A DNA stretch of 64,000 bases. It comes from Bacteroidia bacterium (lineage in GTDB: Bacteria > Bacteroidota > Bacteroidia > Flavobacteriales > Flavobacteriaceae). The stretch covers positions 114,422 through 178,421 of the forward strand of contig JAUIMB010000008.1 in the NCBI GenBank assembly GCA_030432635.1, given 5' to 3'. The notes under the pieces are model-generated. The model was not told where the DNA came from. It searched no databases and saw only the letters and a program-made list of their open reading frames with translations. This document shows, piece after piece, positions 54,021 through 62,627 of this stretch (positions are counted from its first letter, which is position 1; each line of letters begins with the position of its first letter). The translations under genes and the position numbers were made by a program.

Positions 54021-56561
54021 ATGAAAAAAATCAGTCTAGTTTTAGCTGTAATGTTAATTTCAACAATTACAATGGCGCAAAGTTCAGTAAAAGGAAAGGT
54101 TGTAGCAGATAACCTTCCGCTTCCGGGAGCCAATATCGTTGAGAAAGGTACGAGTAATGGTGTGAGTACTGATATCGACGGAAATTTCACCATTCAAACC
54201 AATGTATCAAGTGGCGAATTAGTGGTCACGTATGTAGGTTATTCCAGCGTAACGATTAGTTTCAATGGCGATATGGACCTAGGAACCATAACATTGGTGA
54301 CAGATAATTCCCTAGATGAAATTGTGATCACTGGATCTGGTGTTGTCGATTTGGCAGAAGACAGAAATACTCCAATTGCAGTTTCTACGGTTAAAGCCAA
54401 TGAGATTAGAGAAAGAGCGGGAAATTGGGATTTACCCGAAGTATTAAAGTCTACACCTTCTGTCCAAAATATTAAAGGTGGCGGATTTGGTGATGGTCAA
54501 ATGTTCTTACGTGGATTCGATCAAACCAATACAGCATTTTTATTGAACGGACAACCAATAAACAGTCCTGAAGATGGGAGAATGTTCTGGTCAAATTGGG
54601 CTGGAGTACTCGATGTGGCAAATGCTGTACAAGTACAACGTGGTTTAGGGTCATCTAAACTTGCAATTTCTTCTGTTGGTGGAACCGTGAACATTGTAAC
54701 CAAAACAGTAGATAGAAGACAAGGAGGTTTCTTTCAAACCATGGTTGGAAATGACAACTATATTAAGACTAGCGGTTATTACTCTTCTGGATTACTAGAA
54801 AATGGTTGGGCTGTGTCAGCTATGTTAGGCCATTGGCAAGGTGAAGGTTATGTTGAAGATACAGATGGTCAAGGGCAAACCTATTTCTTGTCATTTGGAT
54901 ACAAACCTAGCGAGAAACATTTATTTAATTTTTTATTGACAGGTGCTCCACAATGGCATGCTGCAGCTGGTAGTGATCGAATCTCAGCTTTCTTGGAAAA
55001 TGGAAGAAAGTACAACTCTTGGAATTTTGAAGGCGTCAATAGCCCAAATAATCTTAAAAGTGGAAGATATCCAGGAGGTCGAAATATTTATCACAAACCA
55101 GTGGCAAATTTGAGTTGGGATTTTACCATTAATGATAACTCATCGTTATCTACAATTCTTTATGGTTCGTTAGGTAGAGGAAGTTTTGCCCAAGCAAGAA
55201 CCAATTCTGATGGTGAGGTAACCTATGCAAGAGGTTCTAACAACAATCACAATTGGTATGGTGTGGTTACTAATTATGAAAATCAGCTAAGTGAAACTTT
55301 GAGCTTGAATTTTGGTGCTGACGTACGTTTGTACAATGGTATTCACTTTAGGGATGTGAGAGAGTTTATTTCGGTCAATTCGGTAAGTGCCAATAGTGCA
55401 TTTAATGGAGGTGATTATGAGCTGACTGAAACTTTTGGTGGCATCAACCCGTGGAGCGTTACATTTAATACTAATGACGATAATGCCCAACGTTTCGGTT
55501 ATGACTATGAGGAAGATATCAATTACTATGGAGTTTTTGGTCAATTGGAATACACAAAGAATAAAGTATCTGCATTTTTCCAAGGATCGGCTTCGACTCA
55601 AACTCATGTGAGAACTGAGTACCTGAATGCAGAAAATGAAGGTCAACCTGAAGAATCTGAAAAAGTAAATAACCCTGGATTCAATGTGAAAGCAGGTGGT
55701 GCTTACATGATCAACGACAACCATAAAGTATTTGTAAATGCAGGTTATTATTCTCGTCAACCATTTCACAGTGACTTGTTCATTAGTGATAGAAACTCTA
55801 ATGAGTTGATTAACCCTGAAGTTGAAAATCAAAAAATCACAGGTCTTGAAGCGGGTTATCAATTTGGCAGTGATAAGATCTCTGCAAATCTTAACCTCTA
55901 TTACACAATTTGGGATAACAGAACATTATTAAACAATAACGGTGAAGACCAAGGATCGGCTGCATTTAGATTATTTCAAACTCAAGGCGTAAAGCAAGTG
56001 CACCAAGGTATCGAATTGGAAGTGTTTACACGTCCGTTTGATAACTTGAGAGTTAATGGTTTCTTGTCTTTAGGTGATTGGAAGTTTGATGGAAATGGAA
56101 GCAGAAGAGTCTTTAACGAAGCAGGTGAAGAAGTTGAAGGCACAACAGAAGTTGATTTAGATGGACTTCAAGTTGGTGGTGCAGCCCAAGTGACAGGAGG
56201 TGCGTTTGCAAGTTATGAAATTGTTGAAAGGGTAAGCTTGGATGGTACTTGGAATTGGTATAACGATTTGTATTCTATTGGAGATTTAGATAAAGATGCA
56301 CCTCCAATCTCATTACCAGCTTACGATACTTTTGATCTTGGTTTTTCTTATAAAATGTTGTTGGATGAAAGTGCTAAAACATCACTTCAATTTAGAGTTA
56401 ATGTCAACAACCTTTTTGATGAAGTATATTTAGAATCTGTTAGTGGAAATACTCCAGCATCAATGGATCCTACTGAGAATTGGAAAGGTGTTAATGTAAA
56501 TAATAATGGTCGTTTCGGTTACGGACGAACTTGGAATGTAAGTGCACGATTAAATTTCTAG
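54021..56561 (+). CDS. TonB-dependent outer-membrane receptor
   Basis: 846 residues. Signal peptide 1-20 (TITMAQ), carboxypeptidase-regulatory-like domain (about 21-95; KGKVVADNLPLPGANIVEKG), TonB box region LDEIVITGSG (about 100-110), plug (about 115-230; FLRGFDQTNTAFLLNGQPINSPEDG and QVQRGLGSSKLAISSVGGTVNIVTK), then a barrel to the terminal RTWNVSARLNF. It resembles iron-siderophore/carbohydrate receptors, but the ligand is not evident. It stands alone, followed by a bidirectional terminator shared with gldD. Confidence 0.93.
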   Translation: MKKISLVLAVMLISTITMAQSSVKGKVVADNLPLPGANIVEKGTSNGVSTDIDGNFTIQTNVSSGELVVTYVGYSSVTISFNGDMDLGTITLVTDNSLDEIVITGSGVVDLAEDRNTPIAVSTVKANEIRERAGNWDLPEVLKSTPSVQNIKGGGFGDGQMFLRGFDQTNTAFLLNGQPINSPEDGRMFWSNWAGVLDVANAVQVQRGLGSSKLAISSVGGTVNIVTKTVDRRQGGFFQTMVGNDNYIKTSGYYSSGLLENGWAVSAMLGHWQGEGYVEDTDGQGQTYFLSFGYKPSEKHLFNFLLTGAPQWHAAAGSDRISAFLENGRKYNSWNFEGVNSPNNLKSGRYPGGRNIYHKPVANLSWDFTINDNSSLSTILYGSLGRGSFAQARTNSDGEVTYARGSNNNHNWYGVVTNYENQLSETLSLNFGADVRLYNGIHFRDVREFISVNSVSANSAFNGGDYELTETFGGINPWSVTFNTNDDNAQRFGYDYEEDINYYGVFGQLEYTKNKVSAFFQGSASTQTHVRTEYLNAENEGQPEESEKVNNPGFNVKAGGAYMINDNHKVFVNAGYYSRQPFHSDLFISDRNSNELINPEVENQKITGLEAGYQFGSDKISANLNLYYTIWDNRTLLNNNGEDQGSAAFRLFQTQGVKQVHQGIELEVFTRPFDNLRVNGFLSLGDWKFDGNGSRRVFNEAGEEVEGTTEVDLDGLQVGGAAQVTGGAFASYEIVERVSLDGTWNWYNDLYSIGDLDKDAPPISLPAYDTFDLGFSYKMLLDESAKTSLQFRVNVNNLFDEVYLESVSGNTPASMDPTENWKGVNVNNNGRFGYGRTWNVSARLNF

Positions 56562-56588
56562 TTTAATCATTAACATACAATTAAAAAG

Positions 56589-56620
56589 AAAGGTCTATCA
56601 CAATAAGATAGACCTTTTTT
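56589..56620. terminator. Bidirectional terminator between the TonB receptor gene and gldD
   Basis: Perfect 11-bp stem AAAGGTCTATC/GATAGACCTTT with a 7-nt loop, T-run to the right and A-rich sequence to the left, so both convergent genes can use it. Confidence 0.85.
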
Positions 56621-56623
56621 ATA

Positions 56624-57205
56624 TTAATTGGTTATCGCCTTCCACTCAATGGTTTCCATGATGTGCTTGATATCATTCTTTAGATAATCGGCAGCTGGAT
56701 AAATCGAATCATAATTGGGTTTGGCATAGAAGTAGAGCGACCCATTTAAAAAATGATTGGTACTATCGGTAACGTAAAACTGTGATTGTGAAGCTGCATT
56801 CCCTCCAACCTCATAAAACATTCCAAAAACCCTTTGATTAGGGTTTTCATAAATAATAGCTTCGATCTCATCTGCTTTTACGGTATGTTTTTGAGTGAGG
56901 TTTTGAGCGTCCCTTAACAAAGTATCAAGGTTATTCGCTTTCACTTTTTTATAGGTGAGATAGATGGTGGCTTTCATTTTAGGGTAGTTGATATCTACAC
57001 CAATGGTGTTGTTAATGCCATTGAGCTTGATATTTGAAATATTGTCAGCTATGATGTTCTTTTCGAAAGTAAAAGGAAGCCTAACATCCACTTTTTTGTA
57101 TTCTGGTTTTGGGTAATCCAAGCGAAGCATTGCTTTTGGTTTTGGTAAGGGATCACTCTTACAGGCTAAACATGTTAGAATTAACAAGAGCAAGAGTTTT
57201 TTCAT
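56624..57205 (-). CDS. gldD: Gliding motility lipoprotein GldD
   Basis: 193 residues. Lipobox TCLAC (lipidated C15). The start of the mature protein, PLPKPKAMLRLDYPKPEYKKVD, and YEVGGNAASQSQFYVTDSTNHFLNGSLYFYA are characteristic of GldD. It is needed for gliding and type IX secretion in Flavobacterium johnsoniae. It lies downstream of gldE and ssb, as in other Bacteroidota. Confidence 0.95.
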   Translation of the reverse strand: MKKLLLLLILTCLACKSDPLPKPKAMLRLDYPKPEYKKVDVRLPFTFEKNIIADNISNIKLNGINNTIGVDINYPKMKATIYLTYKKVKANNLDTLLRDAQNLTQKHTVKADEIEAIIYENPNQRVFGMFYEVGGNAASQSQFYVTDSTNHFLNGSLYFYAKPNYDSIYPAADYLKNDIKHIMETIEWKAITN

Positions 57206-57235
57206 AGCATTCGATTTAACTTTAATGATGTCAGG

Positions 57236-57296
57236 TCGAGCGCAGTCGAGACCTTATTTGCAATCAGGATTAAAGACCTATCGACTACGCTCGAGA
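57236..57296. repeat. Inverted repeat between gldE and gldD, likely dispersed flavobacterial repeat
   Basis: TCGAGCGCAGTCGA (57236-57249) and its near complement TCGACTACGCTCGA (57281-57294), 31 nt apart. The one non-matching position forms a G-U pair in minus-strand RNA, so the hairpin is intact in the gldE-gldD transcript. Similar TCGACTGCGCTCGA words recur between genes in many flavobacterial genomes, as far as I recall; I saw only this copy in the window. Confidence 0.6.
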
Positions 57297-57308
57297 TGAT
57301 GCGTCCCA

Positions 57309-58616
57309 CTATTCTAAAATGGTAAACTTAAGTTGCTTAATACGTTTTTTATCTATGGCTTCAATAGTAAAAACGTAATTTTTGAAATTTATTTTACTAT
57401 GCCGTCTAGGAAATATACCTGATATCTCCAATATAAATCCAGCAATGGTTTCTGCTTCGCCTTTATTGGCTTCAAAATCTGATTCATCTGCCAATTTCAC
57501 TATTTTATAAAAATCCTTTAGTGTTGTCTTTCCTTCAAAGGAATAATTCTTATCGTCAATTTTAGTGTAAATGATGTCATCGTCATCAAATTCATCGCTA
57601 ATGTCACCAACAATTTCCTCAATCACATCTTCTAAGGAAACTACGCCAGAAGTACCTCCATATTCATCTACAACAACGGCTAAGTGTACTTTTTTCTCCT
57701 GAAATTCGACCATCAAGTCATCAAGTTTTTTGTTTTCAGGGACGAAAAATGGTTCGCGAGAAAGTGAAGTCCAATCGAACGCTTTACGTTCAATATGTGG
57801 TAACAAGTCCTTCACGTATAAAATTCCAGTGACATTATCGATACTATCCTTGTAAACAGGAATCCGAGAGTATCCGTTTTCGATAACCTCAGGAAGAATT
57901 TCAGCATACGACATCATCTCATTTAATGCAAAAATATCCATTCGAGGACGCATGACTTGTTTGGTGTCCGTATTTCCAAATGAAACAATTCCTTGTAAAA
58001 TCTTATGTTCTTCTACAGTAGTATCACCTTCTGTAGTCAATTCAAGTGCTTGAGACAATTGATCGACGCTAATATTCGATTTTTGTTTACCCAATCGATT
58101 ATGGATGGTTAAGGTAAGATGTCGCATGGGTAAACTGATTGGAGAAAATACAATATCCAATATTTTCAACGGGATAGACATAAAGGTTGAGAATTTCTCA
58201 CGATTGCGACTGGCATAAATCTTAGGAACGATTTCGCCAAACAACAATATTAAGAATGTGACAACTACAACTTCTAGAAAAAATTTCACCCAAGTTGTTT
58301 CAATATGATCAAAAAGTGTTTCACCCAAGTACGCAAACAGGATGACGATACCTATATTAATAAAGTTGTTTGCCACCAAAATGGTTGCCAATAATTTTTT
58401 CGGGCGTTCCAACAAACGTGAAATAATATTGAACTTCTTGGAATTGCTTTCCATGCCTAAATCAATATCGGTTTTTGTTAACGAGAAAAAAGCAACTTCA
58501 GCACCAGATATCAATGCTGAACATAAAAGCAATACCAACAGTAGTACGAGTCCACTAATGAACGAAGCATCTATATTGAGAAAAGAAAAAAATAAACTCG
58601 TGGGTTCAGGATCCAA
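57309..58616 (-). CDS. gldE: Gliding motility-associated protein GldE (CNNM/CorC-type)
   Basis: 435 residues. A CNNM/DUF21 membrane domain (about 10-190; ALISGAEVAFFSLTKTDID and a LFGEIVPKIYASRNREKF signature) is followed by two CBS domains (about 215-330; MRPRMDIFALNE, VVDEYGGTSGVVSLEDVIEEIVGDI) and a CorC_HlyC domain (about 345-430). The family includes magnesium/cobalt efflux proteins. GldE partners genetically with GldD in gliding. It follows ssb after 15 nt and is separated from gldD by an inverted repeat. Confidence 0.95.
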   Translation of the reverse strand: MDPEPTSLFFSFLNIDASFISGLVLLLVLLLCSALISGAEVAFFSLTKTDIDLGMESNSKKFNIISRLLERPKKLLATILVANNFINIGIVILFAYLGETLFDHIETTWVKFFLEVVVVTFLILLFGEIVPKIYASRNREKFSTFMSIPLKILDIVFSPISLPMRHLTLTIHNRLGKQKSNISVDQLSQALELTTEGDTTVEEHKILQGIVSFGNTDTKQVMRPRMDIFALNEMMSYAEILPEVIENGYSRIPVYKDSIDNVTGILYVKDLLPHIERKAFDWTSLSREPFFVPENKKLDDLMVEFQEKKVHLAVVVDEYGGTSGVVSLEDVIEEIVGDISDEFDDDDIIYTKIDDKNYSFEGKTTLKDFYKIVKLADESDFEANKGEAETIAGFILEISGIFPRRHSKINFKNYVFTIEAIDKKRIKQLKFTILE

Positions 58617-58631
58617 TGGCTGTCAATTTAG

Positions 58632-59072
58632 TTAAAACGGAAGATCATCAGTATCGTTAGGTTCGGAAACCACATCTGGAGATGGGTTTGCTTGAGGTGT
58701 ATTTGGAGCAGGCGAATGTCCAGCTAAACTTTCATTTTTTGTGGTCAAGAATGTAAAATCACTGCATTGGATCTCTGTCGAATAGCGATCGTTACCTTTG
58801 TCATCTTGCCATTTTCTAGTTTTTAAACGACCTTCAATATAAACTTTGTCACCTTTAGACAAGTACTTCTCACAAATTTCGGCAGCTTTGTTGCGCACAA
58901 CAATATTGTGCCACTCGGTATTGGTCACACGTTCACCGGTTTGTTTGTTTGTGTAGGTTTCATTGGTCGCCAAAGGAAATCTGCCAATACAATTTCCACC
59001 GTCAAAATAATGCATCTTTACTTCATCTCCCAAATGCCCAATAAGCATTACTTTATTTAAGGTTCCTGACAT
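58632..59072 (-). CDS. ssb: Single-stranded DNA-binding protein
   Basis: 146 residues. OB fold about 1-110 (NKVMLIGHLGDEVKMHYF; WHNIVVRNKAAEICEKYLSKGDKVYIEGRLKTRKWQD), a Pro/Asn-rich linker, and the acidic partner-binding tip DDLPF at the C-terminus. It has its own promoter at 59095-59121 and probably drives gldE and gldD as well. Confidence 0.96.
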   Translation of the reverse strand: MSGTLNKVMLIGHLGDEVKMHYFDGGNCIGRFPLATNETYTNKQTGERVTNTEWHNIVVRNKAAEICEKYLSKGDKVYIEGRLKTRKWQDDKGNDRYSTEIQCSDFTFLTTKNESLAGHSPAPNTPQANPSPDVVSEPNDTDDLPF

Positions 59073-59094
59073 AGCTGTTTGTGATTTTAGACTA

Positions 59095-59121
59095 CAAAAT
59101 TAATGATTTTGTATACACCAA
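59095..59121 (-). promoter_or_regulatory. ssb promoter
   Basis: Minus strand TTG (59119-59121), 16 nt, TAATTTTG (59095-59102); spacing is one short of the usual 17. Leader about 20 nt. Confidence 0.55.
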
Positions 59122-59149
59122 TTAAAAGTAATGAAAATTTATGAAATCT

Positions 59150-60196
59150 TTATATGCAGAAATCAAATTCCTCAATGAAATTACCAATCAAAATAGGTGT
59201 AGGATAAGTATTTAAATTTGAAATTGTAGTGCCTTGCCTTGGGAGTTCATCAACTTCAACAATCCAAAACTTGGTGTATAAATGTTGGTGCGATAGCTTG
59301 TGAATGATCTCTTTGGTGTTATACAAACTGAATTCGTAATTGGAACCATTAAAAAAAGCTTCAATTTGAGGGTGTGTCCTGAAGTGATTAGGCTTGAGCT
59401 CGGTATCTGTTTCTATCAAGGGAAATTGGTATAGGTTTTGCCAAATACCTTTGGTTTTACGTTGCTCAAAAAGTGTTTGCTTTTTTGAGGATATCAGCAC
59501 CAAGAAATTAAAGTGTTTTTTTGTGATCTTGGTTTTTTTAAGCTTTACAGGAACCTGATCAATACGTCCTTTTTGCAGTGCAACACAAGATGATTCCAGC
59601 GGACAAACCAAACAGTTAGGCTTTTTAGGTTTGCATTGGATAGCGCCAAACTCCATAATCGCTTGGTTGTGATCGCCAGGATTTTTGGTGTCAATCAAAC
59701 TTGTAGCCAATGCTTTAAACTGCTTGATGCCTTGAGCACTGTTTATAGGAGTGTCGATTCCGAAGTATCTCGACAATACGCGATAGACATTACCGTCAAC
59801 AACAGCGGTAGGTTCGTTAAAGCAAATAGAAGCGATTGCGCTAGCCGTATAATCACCCACACCTTTGAGTTTTAGGATTTCCGAATAGGTAGTAGGAAAC
59901 TTACCTTCCAGCTCATAAGCTATATGCTTGGCAGAAGCGTATAAGTTTCTCGCTCGTGAATAGTAACCTAAGCCTTGCCAAAGTTTGAGAATGTCTTCCT
60001 CGTGGGCATTTGCCAAATCAAAAACGCTTGGATATTGATTAACAAAAGCTTCATAATATGGTAATCCTTGCTTAATTTGGGTTTGCTGCATGATAATTTC
60101 AGACAGCCAAATACAATATGGGTTTTTGGTAGCTCTCCAAGGCAAATCTCTTTTATTTACTGAATACCAATATGTTAAGGTTTTTGTAAAATCCAT
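59150..60196 (-). CDS. mutY: A/G-specific adenine glycosylase
   Basis: 348 residues; removes adenine opposite 8-oxoguanine. Helix-hairpin-helix KGVGDYTASAIA (111-122), catalytic E33 (SEIIMQQTQ) and D134 (AVVDGNVYR), the 4Fe-4S ligands C188, C195, C198 and C204, and a C-terminal NUDIX-like domain (about 225-345). A -7 box TATTTTTG sits at 60216-60223. Divergent from the HU gene. Confidence 0.96.
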   Translation of the reverse strand: MDFTKTLTYWYSVNKRDLPWRATKNPYCIWLSEIIMQQTQIKQGLPYYEAFVNQYPSVFDLANAHEEDILKLWQGLGYYSRARNLYASAKHIAYELEGKFPTTYSEILKLKGVGDYTASAIASICFNEPTAVVDGNVYRVLSRYFGIDTPINSAQGIKQFKALATSLIDTKNPGDHNQAIMEFGAIQCKPKKPNCLVCPLESSCVALQKGRIDQVPVKLKKTKITKKHFNFLVLISSKKQTLFEQRKTKGIWQNLYQFPLIETDTELKPNHFRTHPQIEAFFNGSNYEFSLYNTKEIIHKLSHQHLYTKFWIVEVDELPRQGTTISNLNTYPTPILIGNFIEEFDFCI

Positions 60197-60215
60197 TCAG
60201 AAGTCAAAATATTTG

Positions 60216-60289
60216 CAAAAATAAATCTTTAGAAGGTTAAATTTTAATTAATTACGCTTGAAATATTGAAATTAAATTACCTATATTTG
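60216..60289. promoter_or_regulatory. Divergent promoters for mutY and HU
   Basis: Minus strand TATTTTTG (60216-60223) lies 20 nt before the mutY ATG. Plus strand TTG (60258-60260), 21 nt, TATATTTG (60282-60289) precedes the HU gene with a leader of about 37 nt. Confidence 0.6.
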
Positions 60290-60331
60290 CAGACCCTAAG
60301 AATTAATAGATAACCCTAAAAAATAATTACA

Positions 60332-60622
60332 ATGACAAAGGCTGATATCGTAGCTAAAATTTCTGATAAATTAGGAATTGAAAAAGGAGATGTACAAGCA
60401 ACAGTAGAAACATTTATGGAAGAAGTAAAATCTTCACTTGAAGGAGGAGATAATGTTTACTTAAGAGGATTCGGAAGTTTTATAGTGAAAACTAGAGCTG
60501 AAAAAACTGGACGAAACATATCAAAAAATACAACAATAAAAATACCAGCACATAACATTCCAGCATTTAAACCTGCAAAGGTGTTTGTTGAAGGTGTTAA
60601 GACCAACGTTGAGGTTAACTAA
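60332..60622 (+). CDS. HU-type DNA-binding protein
   Basis: 96 residues. Histone-like family signature GFGSFIVKTRAEKTGRNI (about 48-65) with the DNA-grasping arm, and the C-terminal IPAFKPAKVF. HU bends and compacts DNA. It is close to the usual 90 residues. Highly likely to be well expressed. Followed by the small basic-protein gene. Confidence 0.96.
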   Translation: MTKADIVAKISDKLGIEKGDVQATVETFMEEVKSSLEGGDNVYLRGFGSFIVKTRAEKTGRNISKNTTIKIPAHNIPAFKPAKVFVEGVKTNVEVN

Positions 60623-60705
60623 CAATATAAATACAATTCCATCCCGACGCGTTTGGGATGGCGTTTTAGTATTTTAAGAAACATTAATTTAAAAAAGACT
60701 TATTT

Positions 60706-60795
60706 ATGCCAAGTGGTAAAAAAAGAAAAAGACACAAGGTAGCGACGCATAAGCGTAAAAAACGTAGACGCGCTAATCGTCACAAAAAGAAATAG
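60706..60795 (+). CDS. 29-residue very basic protein, probable small ribosomal protein
   Basis: ATG to TAG, 29 residues: MPSGKKRKRHKVATHKRKKR then RRANRHKKK. Some 60 per cent of residues are Lys, Arg or His, a composition seen in very small ribosomal proteins. Near-identical short proteins are, as I recall, widespread in Bacteroidota at this position between HU and rng. It may be the extra ribosomal protein reported from the F. johnsoniae ribosome structure, but I am not sure of that identity. It is followed by a strong terminator. Confidence 0.8.
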   Translation: MPSGKKRKRHKVATHKRKKRRRANRHKKK

Positions 60796-60799
60796 ATTG

Positions 60800-60825
60800 A
60801 AAAAGTAGTTTTTAAACTACTTTTT
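60800..60825 (+). terminator. Terminator after the small basic-protein gene
   Basis: Perfect 12-bp stem AAAAAGTAGTTT/AAACTACTTTTT closing on TT, 4 nt past the stop codon; the second arm itself ends in a T-run. Confidence 0.82.
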
Positions 60826-60856
60826 CGATTTTAAAAACAAAACGTTCTTTGATATA

Positions 60857-60996
60857 AAATTCATGGGTTTTTACTACGATTTACCTACGTAGTACATGAA
60901 TTTACTGGAAAAACCCGTTCCGAGTTAATCTTCGGAAATATTCGGGTATCCTGTGTCAAAATAATATCCATCTGTTTCGAAACGAATCAAAACAGA
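60857..60996 (+). promoter_or_regulatory. Structured 5' leader of rng
   Basis: Helix 1: AAATTCATG/CATGAATTT (60857-60865 with 60895-60903) stacked on TACTACG/CGTAGTA (60872-60878 with 60888-60894), 16 bp with a 6-nt bulge GGTTTT. Helix 2: that bulge, extended to GGGTTTTT (60865-60872), pairs perfectly with AAAAACCC (60909-60916), making a pseudoknot or an alternative fold. Then CCGA/TCGG (60920-60935) and TCTGTTT/AAACAGA (60971-60977 with 60990-60996), 14 nt before the ATG. It suggests post-transcriptional control, for instance by RNase G itself. Confidence 0.65.
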
Positions 60997-61010
60997 CTAA
61001 AATTAACAAC

Positions 61011-62549
61011 ATGGAAAAAGAATTGATTATAAGATCGAGTTCTGATATTGTTGATTTTGCCTTATTAAAAGATGGAAAACTTATCGAATTGCATAAGGAT
61101 GAAGACGACAACAACTTTTCGGTTGGTGATATTTTTATCGCTAAGATTAGAAAAGCTGTTCCTGGCTTAAATGCCGCATTTGTAAATGTAGGTTATGAAA
61201 AAGATGCGTTTTTGCATTATCATGATCTAGGACCAAAATTGCCTTCTCTTTTAAAATTCGTTAAACGTGTAAGCGCAGGTAGACATACCGATTTTTTACT
61301 GAAAAACTTTCAGTTTGAGAAAGATATTGACAAAAATGGTAGCATTGCCAATGTTTTGAAGTCAAATCAATCTCTATTAGTACAAATTGTAAAAGAACCA
61401 ATATCCACCAAAGGACCTCGTATTAGTAGTGAGCTCTCCATTGCAGGTCGATATATTGTCTTGGTCCCTTTTTCTGACCGCATTTCAATTTCCCAAAAAA
61501 TTGAATCCAAGGAAGAAAAAGAACGTTTAAAACGTTTGGTCAAGAGTATTACACCTAAAGGGTTTGGAGTTATAATTCGTACCGTCGCAGAAGGCAAAAA
61601 AGTTGCCGAACTCGACAAGGATTTACAAAATTTGCTGAATCGATGGACAGCAATGTGTAAAAAATTACATAAAGCACATCACCCAAGCAAGGTATTGCAT
61701 GAAATGAACAAAGCCTCTTCAATTTTAAGAGACATTTTTGATGATTCATTCACAGGTATTACCGTTGATGATGAAGTGCTTTACGAACAAATCAAGGATT
61801 ATGTTCAGGAAATTGCTCCCAAAAAAGAATCAATAGTTAAGATGTACAAAAATGGCGTACCAGTTTATGAAAAATTTGGTATCGAACGTCAAATCAAAAC
61901 ATCTTTCGGTCGCACAGTTTCTATGGCAAAAGGAGCGTATTTGGTGATAGAACACACCGAAGCGATGCATGTCATTGATGTGAATAGTGGGAATAGATCT
62001 AACAAACAAAAAAATCAAGAGGACACTGCCCTTGAGGTCAATTTAATTTCTGCTTCAGAAATTGCCCGACAATTACGTTTACGTGATATGGGAGGCATTA
62101 TCGTCGTCGATTTTATTGACATGAGAAGCGCAGAGAATCGCAAAAAATTGTACAATCATCTTCGCGACGAAATGCAAGATGATAAAGCAAAGCACAAGAT
62201 TTTGCCACCTAGTAAGTTTGGTTTGGTACAAATTACTAGACAGCGTGTTCGACCAGAACGCAATATTAAGACCAAAGAAGAAAATCCTAATGGAGGTAAT
62301 GAAATTGAAGCACCGATTGTTGTGATTCAAAAGATTACCCAAGATTTAGAGCGACTCTTCAAAAAAGACTATAAAAAGATTACCTTAAATGCACATCCTT
62401 TTATAGCAGCCTTTCTAACCAAAGGGTTTCCATCGGTACGTTCGAAGTGGTTCTTAGAACACAAAAAATGGGTAAAAGTTTTACCTCGAGATGCTTACAC
62501 TTATCTTGAATACCATTTTTTTGATAAAAATGGTAAGGAAATCAAATAA
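61011..62549 (+). CDS. rng: Ribonuclease E/G family protein
   Basis: 512 residues, the size of RNase G. S1 domain near the N-terminus (about 35-125; FSVGDIFIAKIRKAVPGLNAAFVNVG), 5'-sensor region, and the DNase I-like catalytic domain with metal-binding aspartates in HVIDVNSGNRS (about 322-332) and GGIIVVDFIDM. There is no RNase E-like C-terminal scaffold. It processes rRNA and mRNA. The long folded leader upstream hints at autoregulation. Confidence 0.96.
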   Translation: MEKELIIRSSSDIVDFALLKDGKLIELHKDEDDNNFSVGDIFIAKIRKAVPGLNAAFVNVGYEKDAFLHYHDLGPKLPSLLKFVKRVSAGRHTDFLLKNFQFEKDIDKNGSIANVLKSNQSLLVQIVKEPISTKGPRISSELSIAGRYIVLVPFSDRISISQKIESKEEKERLKRLVKSITPKGFGVIIRTVAEGKKVAELDKDLQNLLNRWTAMCKKLHKAHHPSKVLHEMNKASSILRDIFDDSFTGITVDDEVLYEQIKDYVQEIAPKKESIVKMYKNGVPVYEKFGIERQIKTSFGRTVSMAKGAYLVIEHTEAMHVIDVNSGNRSNKQKNQEDTALEVNLISASEIARQLRLRDMGGIIVVDFIDMRSAENRKKLYNHLRDEMQDDKAKHKILPPSKFGLVQITRQRVRPERNIKTKEENPNGGNEIEAPIVVIQKITQDLERLFKKDYKKITLNAHPFIAAFLTKGFPSVRSKWFLEHKKWVKVLPRDAYTYLEYHFFDKNGKEIK

Positions 62550-62554
62550 TATCT

Positions 62555-62590
62555 AAAACCCCTTTTCACTATTGTGGAAAGGGGTTTTTT
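62555..62590. terminator. rng terminator
   Basis: 15-bp stem AAAACCCCTTTTCAC/GTGGAAAGGGGTTTT with one T-G pair and a TATT loop, followed by T-runs on the plus strand. It could also serve the convergent lipoprotein gene. Confidence 0.88.
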
Positions 62591-62627
62591 GTTTTTTGAA
62601 TAAGTGAAATTATTAATATGCGTACAG

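Noticed and set aside
55287..55862. 191-codon minus-strand ORF inside the second TonB receptor gene
   Set aside because: Antisense shadow of a beta-barrel coding region; its Ile/Phe/Thr-rich translation shows no domain.
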